A stretch of DNA of 32,486 nucleotides from Clostridiales bacterium. Lineage in GTDB: Bacteria; Bacillota_A; Clostridia; Oscillospirales; Oscillospiraceae. Made by a program: the position numbers and the translations under genes. Under the pieces are notes generated by a model that was not told the origin of the DNA, made no database searches, and saw nothing but the letters and a program-made list of their open reading frames with translations. Each line of letters begins with the position of its first letter. The stretch's first letter is position 1. The stretch is taken from contig DXTB01000011.1 of NCBI GenBank assembly GCA_019410105.1, positions 1 through 32,486 on the forward strand, in the 5' to 3' direction. Shown here one piece after another: positions 14,636-22,495 of this stretch.

Positions 14636-15700
14636 CTACTTCAGCTTTTCATCCATGCGGTAGAGGTACACCAGCACCTCCGCCACGGCGTTATACAGCT
14701 CCGGCGGGATCTCCCGATTCAGCTCCGCCGTGGCATACAGCGCCCTGGCCAGCGGTACATTTTCAATAATGGCAATGTGATGCTCCTCCGCCTTGCGCAC
14801 AATGCGTCCGGCCAGCTCGTCCTGTCCCTTTGCCAGGACAATGGGCGCCCCATCCGTCTCAGGGTGGTAGCGCAGCGCTACTGCAAAGTGCGTCGGGTTT
14901 CGGATAACCACATCTGCCTTTGGCACCTGCTGCATCATACGGGATTGGGCCATCCTGCGCTGCACTTCTTTGATCTTTCCCTTGACCTGGGGATCGCCTT
15001 CCATCTGTTTGTATTCCTCTTTGATCTCCTGTTTGGACATGCGCAACTGCCGCTCATAGTCCCACCACTGGTAAAACACGTCCGCGCCGGCCAGCACCAC
15101 AAAGGCTATGGCGATCTGCATCACCATCTGGAAGCCCTCATCCACCAGATGGGCGCAGGCAACGGCCAGATCGGTGTGGAGATATTTCGTAAAGGTATCT
15201 ACAATTCCCACCAGGAACTGATAGATCAGGAACAGCAGAACCGTTATCTTTAAAATCCCCTTCAGCGCCTCAATGACGCTGCGCAGTGAAAACAGGCGCT
15301 TGATCCCCTGCAGAGGGTTAATCCGGCTGAACTTTGGCTTCAGCGCCTCCCCGGAAACCAGCAGCTTGGTCTGGAAAAAGGTCGCCGCCACCGCTACCAC
15401 CGCCGTAGTGGCCAGCAGCGGTCCCGCCGCAAACAGAAAGGTCTTCAGCATCTCCAGCACCAGGCCGCTCAGGTTGTCCTGCAATCCAGTGTGCGCCGCG
15501 CCGGCCACAAGCCCCATAGCGTACTGCAAAAAGCGGTAAATCTGCTCCACCATTGGCGTGGCAGTCAGCTTGAGTACAAAAAAGCTGGCCAGCAACACCG
15601 CCACGGAAACTGCATCGTTGCTGAAAAAGACATTACCCTTTTTTCGCTCGTCTCTCCGCTTTTTAGGGGTTGCTTTTTCGGTTTTTGAACTGTCTGCCAA
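14636..15700 (-). CDS. flhB: Flagellar type III export switch protein FlhB
   Basis: The 354-aa product controls the switch of export specificity from rod and hook to filament substrates. It begins MADSSKTEKATPKKRRDERKKGNV, the canonical N-terminus, from a TTG codon at 15700 with GAAGG close upstream. Four membrane helices follow (near residues 30-50, 85-110, 145-172 and 190-212). The self-cleaving NPTH motif is at residues 268-271, within VIRNPTHFAVALRY. The C-terminal domain ends LVYLYRMDEKLK. The gene begins 7 bases after the fliR stop and is followed by flhA. Confidence 0.97.
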   Translation of the reverse strand: MADSSKTEKATPKKRRDERKKGNVFFSNDAVSVAVLLASFFVLKLTATPMVEQIYRFLQYAMGLVAGAAHTGLQDNLSGLVLEMLKTFLFAAGPLLATTAVVAVAATFFQTKLLVSGEALKPKFSRINPLQGIKRLFSLRSVIEALKGILKITVLLFLIYQFLVGIVDTFTKYLHTDLAVACAHLVDEGFQMVMQIAIAFVVLAGADVFYQWWDYERQLRMSKQEIKEEYKQMEGDPQVKGKIKEVQRRMAQSRMMQQVPKADVVIRNPTHFAVALRYHPETDGAPIVLAKGQDELAGRIVRKAEEHHIAIIENVPLARALYATAELNREIPPELYNAVAEVLVYLYRMDEKLK

Positions 15701-15707
15701 AGCCTTC

Positions 15708-16478
15708 TCACGCTCCCCCTATCAGGCGCAGTATCCGCCCCAGCTCCGAGAGCATGCCGCTCTCCAGCTCCAGCAGGAATTCGTTGATCGGCGTCAAGAG
15801 CAGAAAGAACAAAAGCAGCCCGATGATCACCTTCAGCTCGATATTGATGACAAAGGCGTTGATTTGCGGGATCGCCTTCATCAGCACCCCCATGCCTACC
15901 TCTCCCAGCAGCTCCGCTGCCAGGATCGGCATAGCCAGCTTTACCGCCAGGAGCATACAGGCGAGAAACAGCTCAATGACATAGGCGTAGACTCCATCGC
16001 CAAGGGCGGCAGCGCCATAAGGAACCAGCTCACCGGAGGTGGTCAGCAGGCGCATCAGGGTATAGTGTCCATTCTCCGCAAAGAAGTCCAGAATCAGCAG
16101 GATATTGAGCAGTGATGCAGTCACCGACAGGTTGGCCTGGCTGCTGGCGTCGTAGATCTGCGCCATTGTCATACCCATCTGTGTGTCGATCACCTCTCCG
16201 CCGATCTGGACAACGGAAAACACCACCCGCATTACGAATCCCAGAACCAGGCCGATTCCCAGCTCCAGCAGAAGGCGAAACGCCAGCTCCACCAGGGTAT
16301 CCGGCTGCGGCACCCCCGTCCCGGCCGTCCCAAAAACCAGAATGGAGAGCACCAGCGCCATACCGGTCTTGACCATGGCCGGGAGATTGGAGCGTCCCAG
16401 CAGCGGGTTAAACAGGAGAAAGCCCGACATGCGCATAAAAATCAGTTCAAAGAGATAGAGCTGTGCCCAATCGACCAT
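15708..16478 (-). CDS. fliR: Flagellar export gate protein FliR
   Basis: The 256-aa product is a polytopic membrane protein of the FliPQR export gate. Motifs such as RMSGFLLFNPLLGRSNLPAMVKTGMAL (two blocks), GEVIDTQMGMTMAQIYD and the late KVIIGLLLFFLLLTP are typical of FliR. Several hydrophobic helices cover nearly the whole chain. I chose the ATG at 16478, with AAGGG 8 bases upstream, over a frame extending to 16544 that would overlap fliQ. It starts 11 bases after fliQ ends. FliR usually pairs with FlhB, the next gene. Confidence 0.95.
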   Translation of the reverse strand: MVDWAQLYLFELIFMRMSGFLLFNPLLGRSNLPAMVKTGMALVLSILVFGTAGTGVPQPDTLVELAFRLLLELGIGLVLGFVMRVVFSVVQIGGEVIDTQMGMTMAQIYDASSQANLSVTASLLNILLILDFFAENGHYTLMRLLTTSGELVPYGAAALGDGVYAYVIELFLACMLLAVKLAMPILAAELLGEVGMGVLMKAIPQINAFVINIELKVIIGLLLFFLLLTPINEFLLELESGMLSELGRILRLIGGA

Positions 16479-16489
16479 GTCCCACACCC

Positions 16490-16735
16490 TTACATCAGCG
16501 TAAACAGATACCGGCTGAAATCCAGCAGCGTCTCCAGCATCCATCCACCGCCCACCAGAAGTACAGCCACCACCACGATCATCTTGAGGATAAACGAGAG
16601 GGACTGCTCATGGATCTGGGTTACCGCCTGAAAAATGGCGACCAGAATACCGACCAGCATGCTCAGAATCAGGAGCGGTGCGCCAATCCGAAGCGCGACG
16701 CCCACCCCTTCCCGCAAAATGTCAACTACTTCCAT
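16490..16735 (-). CDS. fliQ: Flagellar export gate protein FliQ
   Basis: The 81-aa product has the size and two-helix hairpin of FliQ (helices near residues 15-40 and 50-72), with the diagnostic VGILVAIFQAVTQIHEQSLSF segment (here residues 28-48). It assembles with FliP and FliR in the membrane export channel. AGGAG lies 9 bases before the ATG. It sits between fliP (13 bases upstream) and fliR. Confidence 0.96.
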   Translation of the reverse strand: MEVVDILREGVGVALRIGAPLLILSMLVGILVAIFQAVTQIHEQSLSFILKMIVVVAVLLVGGGWMLETLLDFSRYLFTLM

Positions 16736-16747
16736 ATTCGGATTCTC

Positions 16748-17407
16748 CTATCGGAAGCTCTGCACCAGGGTCGAGAACAGCAGCTCCCACCCATTCAGGG
16801 CGATAAACAGCAGCAGCTTGAACGGCATGGAGATCATACTGGGCGGAAGCATAATCATGCCCATGGACATCAGCGTGGAGGCCACGATTACATCAATCAG
16901 GACAAACGGGATGTACAGGTAAAATCCAATCAGGAAGGCATGCTTCAGCTCACTTGTCATAAAGGCCGGAACCAAAACCCGCAGCGGCAGCTCCGCGGCC
17001 GATGCCGCAGACGGCGTATCCAGTCCTGCCAGATCGCAGTAGAGCTTGAGCGAGCTCTCCTCCACCTGGCCTGCCATAAACTCCTTCAGGGGTTTCTCCG
17101 CCCGCTGCAAAAATTCCTCCTGGGTAATCTCCTCCGCAATATATGGCTCGTATGCGGTGGTCTGGATCTCACTGATGACCGGAGACATGGTAAACAGCGT
17201 GAGAAACAGGGCGATGCCCACGAGGACCATATTAGGTGGATTCTGTTGCAGCCCCATGGCCGAGCGCAGAAAGGAGAAGGAGATAATGTACCTGGTAAAG
17301 GAGGTCATCATCACAACTGCGGAGGGCAGCAGGGTCAACAGGGTGGTCAGAAACAGGATCTGAAGGGTCTGTACGTTCTCGCCATTTACATTGATCAGCG
17401 CATCCAC
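16748..17407 (-). CDS. fliP: Flagellar export gate protein FliP
   Basis: The 219-aa product carries the FliP core: TLLTLLPSAVVMMTSFTRYIIS, LRSAMGLQQNPPNMVLVGIALFLTLF, then a periplasmic-side loop and FMTSELKHAFLIGFYLYIPFVLIDVIVAS (each in blocks), ending MPFKLLLFIALNGWELL. FliP forms the main ring of the export channel. The start is GTG at 17407 with AGGAGG 9 bases upstream. The N-terminus is short and shows no clear signal peptide, unlike many FliP proteins. The gene begins 3 bases after fliO ends. Confidence 0.95.
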   Translation of the reverse strand: MDALINVNGENVQTLQILFLTTLLTLLPSAVVMMTSFTRYIISFSFLRSAMGLQQNPPNMVLVGIALFLTLFTMSPVISEIQTTAYEPYIAEEITQEEFLQRAEKPLKEFMAGQVEESSLKLYCDLAGLDTPSAASAAELPLRVLVPAFMTSELKHAFLIGFYLYIPFVLIDVIVASTLMSMGMIMLPPSMISMPFKLLLFIALNGWELLFSTLVQSFR

Positions 17408-17410
17408 CGG

Positions 17411-17773
17411 TTATGGCCTCCTCTGTTGTTTCCGCTGCTCCAGCACGCTGTGCAGCGCTTCCTGGAACCCCATCTTGGGCGCGGCGGCGCCGTCTGCGCC
17501 GCCCATCCAGGCCTCGGCCTCCTCGGCAGTGAGCTTTTCCAGACAGGTGATGCTCCCCTGAGTCACCCCCAGGAAATAATACGTTTCGCCCGCGCGGACC
17601 AGGAGGAGCCTTTGATCCTTTCCCACCGCCACCTGGTCCAAAATTGTAAGCATCCGCTTTCCCAGGCGGCTTGGACCGCCGCCCTGTCCCCGTCCGGCAA
17701 CATAGCGGGTAAACAGATAGGCCAGCACCAGGACGCCCAGAATTGCACAGATGGTCCAAAGCACTTCCGGCAT
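17411..17773 (-). CDS. fliO: FliO-like flagellar export accessory protein
   Basis: The 120-aa product has one N-terminal membrane helix (about residues 4-23), a glycine-rich linker, then a small soluble beta-rich domain (RMLTILDQVAVGKDQRLLLVRAGETYYFLGVT), the layout of FliO/FliZ-type proteins, which assist FliP assembly. The C-terminal third is Ala/Gln-rich. The identification rests on this pattern and on its place just before fliP and after cheY, which matches other Firmicutes. GGGAG lies 7 bases before the ATG. Confidence 0.85.
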   Translation of the reverse strand: MPEVLWTICAILGVLVLAYLFTRYVAGRGQGGGPSRLGKRMLTILDQVAVGKDQRLLLVRAGETYYFLGVTQGSITCLEKLTAEEAEAWMGGADGAAAPKMGFQEALHSVLEQRKQQRRP

Positions 17774-17786
17774 TGGCCCGCTCCCG

Positions 17787-18152
17787 TCAGGGATTCCCCA
17801 GGATGGAATTGACCGTTTTCATCAGGCGGTCCTCCTTGAAGGGCTTGACGATAAAATCCTTGATGCCGGCCTGTACCGCCTCGACTACCATGGCCTCCTG
17901 GCCCATGGCGGAGCACATCACCACATTGGCCTTGTTGTCCTTGGCGCGGATGGCCTTCAGCGCCTCCAGTCCGTCCATGTTCGGCATGGTGATGTCCATC
18001 AGGACCAAATCCGGCTGGAGTTCAAAATACTTTTCCACAGCATCCTTGCCGTCCACCGCCTCGTGCAGGTCGGTAAAGCCATTCTTGGTCAGCGTGTCCC
18101 GGATCACCTTCCGCATGAAGGCTGCGTCGTCAACAATCAGAATCTTAGCCAT
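17787..18152 (-). CDS. cheY: Chemotaxis response regulator CheY
   Basis: This 121-aa single-domain receiver protein has all key residues: acidic pair D8-D9, phospho-acceptor D53 in VLMDITMPNMDG, the switch serine in VVMCSAMGQE and the lysine in FIVKPF. CheY-P binds the FliM and FliY parts of the switch to change rotation. It is encoded between fliY and fliO, as in many Clostridia and Bacilli. The CheC and FliY phosphatases in this window should act on it. The kinase CheA is not in the window. AAGGGG precedes the ATG. Confidence 0.96.
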   Translation of the reverse strand: MAKILIVDDAAFMRKVIRDTLTKNGFTDLHEAVDGKDAVEKYFELQPDLVLMDITMPNMDGLEALKAIRAKDNKANVVMCSAMGQEAMVVEAVQAGIKDFIVKPFKEDRLMKTVNSILGNP

Positions 18153-18180
18153 GTTCTTAATCCCCTTTTTTATTTCAGTC

Positions 18181-19437
18181 TCACTTGAAGTTTGTCAGGC
18201 TCCACAGTTCCGGCTTCTGGAGTACCTCTGTGATACGCACGCCGAAGTTATCGTCGATAACCACTACGTCTCCCCGCGCAATGCACAGGCCGTTCACAAA
18301 GACATCCACCTGGTCTCCAGCCAGCTTGTCCAGAACAACCAGTGAGCCCTTGGAGAAGGTTAAAATATCCTCTACCTTCCGGCGGGTCCGGCCAATCTCT
18401 ACCGACACCTCCAGGGGTACGGACATAATCAGCTCCAGGTTTTCCTTCTGTTCGGCTCCCAGCGATTCCGCCGCCGCGAAATTGGGCAGCGCGACCGGCT
18501 TGCTGTTAATGACCCGCGGCTCCTGCACCGGGGGCTGATACACAGGCTGCTGATAAACCGGCTGGGGGGAGGCGGCCTGATAGGCCTGGGCCGGCTGGGG
18601 AGCTGGCTCCGGCGCCGGGGCTGCGGACATGCTGCCCATCAGCCGTTCGATCTCCTCCTGACTCATCTTTCCGCTGGAAGACGGAGCCGCGGCAGGCTCT
18701 GGAGCCGGTGTGGAAACACCGCCGCCCATCAGACGCTCAATTTCTTCCTGGCTCAGCTTCCCGCCTGCGCCGGAGGAGGGCTCCGGCTGTGCGGGCTGTG
18801 CCGCTGGGGTGGCATCCGCCTCTGCTTCCCCGGTGTCCTGAATGCCCATCCCAAAGCCAGCCAGCAGCTCCCGGGCCAGCTCCACGGACATGATATTGAC
18901 AAACTCACTCTTGAGGACGCCCTCTATTTCCAGGATAAAGTGCACCGCCACCAGCATCCCGGTTTCGCTGTGGAAGCGCTCCCTTTTGATCTCCTCCAAA
19001 TCATCCAGCGAGAAAGACTGGGGCGTTGAGATATTGACCGGACGCCCCAGAAAATCGGACAGAGCAGTGGAGGCCGCACCCATCATCTGGTTCATCAGCT
19101 CGCACACCGCACTGATCGTCAGCTCATTGAGCTCGAACTCCTCCTCTGGGATCTCGGTTCCCATCAGCAGCTCTACAATTGCCTTCACATCGCTCCGCTT
19201 CAGCAGCATAATATTGCTACCTTCCAGACCGGAGACATACTTGATTTCCACTCCGATGGCGGGCTCCAGCTCACCCAGGGTAAACTCACTGATGGGTACC
19301 ACTGTAACCTTCGGCGTCGTAATATCAACGCGGTGATCCAGCAGGTTGGAAACCGCAGTGGCAGAAGAGCCCAGACTGATGTTCATCATTTCGCCGATGG
19401 CGTCCAATTCCATCGCGCTAAATATATTCTGCGCCAT
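18181..19437 (-). CDS. fliY: Flagellar motor switch phosphatase FliY with duplicated docking motif in the linker
   Basis: The 418-aa protein joins a CheC-like phosphatase region (residues 1-200) to a C-terminal SpoA/FliN domain (about 335-412, with LEVSVEIGRTRRKVEDIL and VFVNGLCIARGDVVVID). Both phosphatase centres look intact: D12-E16-N19 and S109-E113-N116. The linker of about 130 residues is rich in Pro, Ala and Gln and carries two near-identical copies of a FliM-like motif, KLSQEEIERLMG (227-238) and KMSQEEIERLMG (257-268), 30 residues apart. In Bacillus FliY a single such motif stands at the N-terminus; here the N-terminus lacks it. The protein forms the C-ring and removes phosphate from CheY-P at the motor. 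It follows fliM by 5 bases. Confidence 0.95.
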   Translation of the reverse strand: MAQNIFSAMELDAIGEMMNISLGSSATAVSNLLDHRVDITTPKVTVVPISEFTLGELEPAIGVEIKYVSGLEGSNIMLLKRSDVKAIVELLMGTEIPEEEFELNELTISAVCELMNQMMGAASTALSDFLGRPVNISTPQSFSLDDLEEIKRERFHSETGMLVAVHFILEIEGVLKSEFVNIMSVELARELLAGFGMGIQDTGEAEADATPAAQPAQPEPSSGAGGKLSQEEIERLMGGGVSTPAPEPAAAPSSSGKMSQEEIERLMGSMSAAPAPEPAPQPAQAYQAASPQPVYQQPVYQPPVQEPRVINSKPVALPNFAAAESLGAEQKENLELIMSVPLEVSVEIGRTRRKVEDILTFSKGSLVVLDKLAGDQVDVFVNGLCIARGDVVVIDDNFGVRITEVLQKPELWSLTNFK

Positions 19438-19442
19438 GTCGC

Positions 19443-20456
19443 TTATTCGTCCCTTCTTCCCTCGTTATAGTAGTTTTCCCCAATCTTCACTGCCATGGAG
19501 TTGTTCTGCACACCCAGCTTCCCACCAAACCATGGCTTTCCTCCAATATACAGATAGATGGGCTCGTCCTTCGGATGTCCCAGGTCAATGACATCACCTA
19601 TATTGAGGAAATAGGCATCTTGCAGCTTTACCTCGGTACGGCCCAGCTCGGCCGTGATCTCCAGCGTGGAATCCCGTAGTATATCCATGATTTCATCCGA
19701 GTTGTCCTCCCCACTCCCGTGTCCTGCCTGATTCAACGACACAATTCTGGAAAAAATATTGGTCAGCATCATTCCGGGCAGGCAGACATCAACACGGCCG
19801 GAGCAGTTTGGAAAGCGGATATTGATCCCAACAATAACAACCGTCTCATCCAGGCCAATGAGCTGTACCAGAGTCGGATTCGTCTCCACTCTGCGCAGCT
19901 TGAAATCCAACGCGATATAATTCTCCCAGCTTCCGCCCAGAACGGAAATCAGGTCTTTTACAATGCTTTCATAGAGCCTCAGCTCCAAATTGGTGAAATT
20001 GTAGCCGGCGGGAAGTCGGCTGTCCACATCTCCGTCGCCGCCCATCAGGCGATCCATCATGCTCAGCATCAGCGTAGTGGAAAAGTGAAACAGCACCGGG
20101 GTCTCATCCGGCTGTACCTGTCCCTCCAGCTCTACACCTGCCAGGGACAACACGTCCCCCTCCAGCAACGCGTTGGAAAATTCGTAATAGCGCTGTTCCT
20201 CTACGGACTCCACATCTATCTCACAAGTGGTATGCAGCAGTCCATTGATTCTGGAGTTGATGATCCTGGTATAATTTTCAAAGATTCCACTGAGCATTTT
20301 AAGCCGGTCTTTGGTGAACTTCCTTGGGCTGTAGAAATCATATTTACGGTATTTTTTCTCGGAACTGCTCTCTGCCTTCGCGGCCAAATCCATCTCGCCG
20401 TTGCGGGCCGCGTTCAGCAGAGCGTCAATTTGGCTCTGAGATAAAACTTCCGCCAT
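19443..20456 (-). CDS. fliM: Flagellar motor switch protein FliM
   Basis: The 337-aa product has the N-terminal CheY-P docking motif LSQSQIDALLN (about residues 5-15), the central CheC-like domain beginning YDFYSPRKFTKDRLKML with the FliG-contact GGxG-like MGGDGDVDSR, and the C-terminal SpoA domain (LEITAELGRTEVKLQDAYFLNIGDVIDL in blocks). It forms the middle of the C-ring and links CheY binding to rotation reversal. The start at 20456 has GGAGG 7 bases upstream; an ATG at 20462 abuts that site and a longer frame to 20507 runs into motB. It follows motB directly; fliL, often found here, is absent. Confidence 0.96.
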   Translation of the reverse strand: MAEVLSQSQIDALLNAARNGEMDLAAKAESSSEKKYRKYDFYSPRKFTKDRLKMLSGIFENYTRIINSRINGLLHTTCEIDVESVEEQRYYEFSNALLEGDVLSLAGVELEGQVQPDETPVLFHFSTTLMLSMMDRLMGGDGDVDSRLPAGYNFTNLELRLYESIVKDLISVLGGSWENYIALDFKLRRVETNPTLVQLIGLDETVVIVGINIRFPNCSGRVDVCLPGMMLTNIFSRIVSLNQAGHGSGEDNSDEIMDILRDSTLEITAELGRTEVKLQDAYFLNIGDVIDLGHPKDEPIYLYIGGKPWFGGKLGVQNNSMAVKIGENYYNEGRRDE

Positions 20457-20507
20457 CTTCATCCCTCCTCGGCAGAGTTTGGGCCTTCCCCCCGTCTCCC
20501 TGCACAC

Positions 20508-21275
20508 TCAAGGATTGGCAGAAGTACCGGTACTTTCCCGCATGGTATAATATTGTGTAATGTTATCTCCGGCCTCGTCGTCCAGGTCCAGCCCTGTGAC
20601 AATCAGTTCCACACGCCGGTTTTCCGCACGCCCCGCAGAGGTGTCGTTGCTGGACACGGGACGCCACTCGCCATAGCCCACGCTGACCAGCCGGGCCGGG
20701 TCAATTATGTCTTTTTCCTGTAGGTAAATAGTAACCACTGTGGCACGGTTGGAGGCCAGGAAGCGGTCCGCCGTGACGTTGTTCACCTGGCCGGGCACGG
20801 CCTGGGCGGTATGACCCAGGACACGGATCTCGTCGATGGAGCTGCTGACCTCTGAAATAATCTGGGAGACTTCGTCCAATACAACCTTGCCCTCATCCCG
20901 CAGTTCGTAGCTGTCTCCACTAAAAAACACGGTGTCGTCAAAGGAGATAAAGACGTAGCCGTTTCCTTCGCCCAGGGTCACCTGATTGGCCATTCCAGCC
21001 TGTTGGACATAGTCCTGCATCGCCTGGTAGAGCTCCTCCATGTCCTGGTCGATATCCTCCTGGGTTCCGGTTCCCTCACCCCCGGACGCGGAGGGGGGCT
21101 GGGTTTCCGTCACCTCCTCGGTGGGGTTAAAGGACTGTACGAGCGCAATCCACTTTTCCTTGTCCAGGGTAGACATGGAGTAGAGCATGACAAAAAAGCA
21201 CAGCAATAAGGTCACCATATCGCCGTAGGTATCCATCCAGTTGGCACCGCCGCCGCCGCTTTTTTTCTTTTTCAT
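20508..21275 (-). CDS. motB: Flagellar stator protein MotB
   Basis: The 255-aa product starts with a lysine- and glycine-rich cytoplasmic tail, then a single membrane helix WMDTYGDMVTLLLCFFVMLY containing the proton-carrying Asp19. A linker rich in Gly, Thr and Glu follows and a C-terminal OmpA-like peptidoglycan-binding domain occupies about residues 105-235 (VFFSGDSYELRDEG, RVLGHTAQ, DRFLASNRATVV, VGYGEWRPVSSN, RAENRRVEL). With MotA it forms the torque-generating stator. GGGAGG lies upstream of the ATG. The order motA-motB-fliM is tight. Confidence 0.95.
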   Translation of the reverse strand: MKKKKSGGGGANWMDTYGDMVTLLLCFFVMLYSMSTLDKEKWIALVQSFNPTEEVTETQPPSASGGEGTGTQEDIDQDMEELYQAMQDYVQQAGMANQVTLGEGNGYVFISFDDTVFFSGDSYELRDEGKVVLDEVSQIISEVSSSIDEIRVLGHTAQAVPGQVNNVTADRFLASNRATVVTIYLQEKDIIDPARLVSVGYGEWRPVSSNDTSAGRAENRRVELIVTGLDLDDEAGDNITQYYTMRESTGTSANP

Positions 21276-21308
21276 CGTGGGTACCGCCTCCCTGAAGCAA
21301 GCCGCGGC

Positions 21309-22166
21309 TTATTTCTCCTTGCGGCGCTTCCGCTCTTTTTTCTCTCCGGTGCCGCCGCCGGATTCTCCGCCTTCCCGGAGTTTTTGGTTCATAAAGGTCA
21401 TCAGGCGCTCCCGAAGGAATTTGGGGTTCTCGCCCGACTGGATCGCCATGATGCCTTCCACGATAATCTGACGGCAAAGGATCTCCTCTTCGTCCCGGGC
21501 CGTCAGGTTCGACGCGATGGGGTTGAACAGGACATGCGCCAACAGCGAACCATAAAAGGTCGTGATCAGCGCCACCGACATACTGGGACCAAGGGTCTCC
21601 ATGTCGGAGTCGGAGAGATTCTTCAGCATGTTGATCAGTCCGATCAGGGTACCGATCATACCGAAGGCCGGGGCCGCGTTGGAGCCCCGTTCATACATGG
21701 CGATGACCTCCTGATGGCGCTCCGAGGTCTGCTCGATATCATTTTCCAGAATGTTGCGCACCCGGTCCGGGTCGTTGGCGTCTACAATGAGCATGATTGC
21801 CTGCTGAAAGAAGGGGTCCTCCTGCTCCTTGGCCTTCTCCTCCAAGGCAAGCAGGCCGTTCTTTCGGGCAATCTGCGCCAGCTCGGTCAGCTTCTCCACA
21901 TATTGTTCCGGATTGAACGCGTCCAGCCGGAGCATGATTTTGAAGTGCTTGGGGAAGGACTTGGCCAGCTTGGGGTAGCAGGCCACCACCACCGCAAGCG
22001 TACCGCCAAGTACGATCAGGATACTGGTGGGATCTACAAAATTGATCAGTGTATCCAGATTGAACGGACCGACCATGAGCCCTCCGGTCCCGCCGGGATC
22101 GAAGGTAATTCCGAATATTACAAATACGAACGCCAGGACAATGCCGAGCAAATAAACAATGTTCAT
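21309..22166 (-). CDS. motA: Flagellar stator protein MotA
   Basis: The 285-aa product has the MotA plan: two N-terminal membrane helices (residues 4-22 and about 35-57, with DPTSILIVLGGTLAVVV), a long cytoplasmic loop (MLIVDANDPDRVRNILEND), and two C-terminal helices containing APAFGMIGTLIGLINML and SVALITTFYGSLLAHVLFNPIA. The C-terminal tail is strongly basic. I chose the ATG at 22166 with GGAGGAG upstream instead of the frame reaching 22205, which would overlap flbD. MotA conducts ions with MotB, encoded just downstream, and pushes on FliG. Confidence 0.96.
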   Translation of the reverse strand: MNIVYLLGIVLAFVFVIFGITFDPGGTGGLMVGPFNLDTLINFVDPTSILIVLGGTLAVVVACYPKLAKSFPKHFKIMLRLDAFNPEQYVEKLTELAQIARKNGLLALEEKAKEQEDPFFQQAIMLIVDANDPDRVRNILENDIEQTSERHQEVIAMYERGSNAAPAFGMIGTLIGLINMLKNLSDSDMETLGPSMSVALITTFYGSLLAHVLFNPIASNLTARDEEEILCRQIIVEGIMAIQSGENPKFLRERLMTFMNQKLREGGESGGGTGEKKERKRRKEK

Positions 22167-22206
22167 CTTTGGTTCTCCTCCCGCACGAAGATGCAGAGCA
22201 GACACA

Positions 22207-22428
22207 TCACTCTTTATACCGCTCCACGACGGCTATCTCGCGGTGAATGTCCTGTACCTTGGCGTTATACTTTGCGATCTTCTCGATGATTTCCTCGACC
22301 GTGTCCCGTACGATGTAATAGTCGTGATTCATCATGACGATTTTGCTCTCTGGAATCAGCTCAATGCACTCAATTTGGTTGTGGTTGAGCAAAAAACGCT
22401 CATTGTTCATTTTTCTCAGTTCAATCAT
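22207..22428 (-). CDS. flbD: FlbD family flagellar protein
   Basis: This 73-aa protein begins MIELRKMNNERFLLNHNQIECIELIPESKIVM, with a typical FlbD/SwrD sequence and length. In Bacillus the homologue SwrD raises flagellar torque, probably through the stator; that role here is by family. It sits between flgE and motA, its usual place, and has GGAGG 8 bases before the ATG. It is separated from flgE by a GC-rich hairpin. Confidence 0.92.
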   Translation of the reverse strand: MIELRKMNNERFLLNHNQIECIELIPESKIVMMNHDYYIVRDTVEEIIEKIAKYNAKVQDIHREIAVVERYKE

Positions 22429-22452
22429 CGTGCCGCCCTCCCCTGCCCAATC

Positions 22453-22476
22453 CCCCCACGCCTGGCGGCGTGGGGG
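22453..22476 (-). other. GC-rich hairpin after flgE
   Basis: A perfect 10-bp stem (22453-22462 with 22467-22476) around a 4-base loop begins about 20 bases after the flgE stop and ends 25 bases before the flbD start. No T-run follows on the transcript side, so it is unlikely to be a full terminator. It may protect the upstream 3' end or mark a processing point. Confidence 0.7.
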
Positions 22477-22495
22477 AGATCGGCAATTCCATTTC

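Noticed and set aside
18634..18759. DNA-level direct repeat of possible recent slippage origin in fliY
   Set aside because: The two copies differ at many third codon positions, so this is an old, protein-level repeat and not a recent DNA duplication.
22453..22476. Full transcription terminator after flgE
   Set aside because: The stem is strong but no T-run follows on the minus strand, and the operon order continues with flbD and motA, so I call it an intra-operon hairpin.
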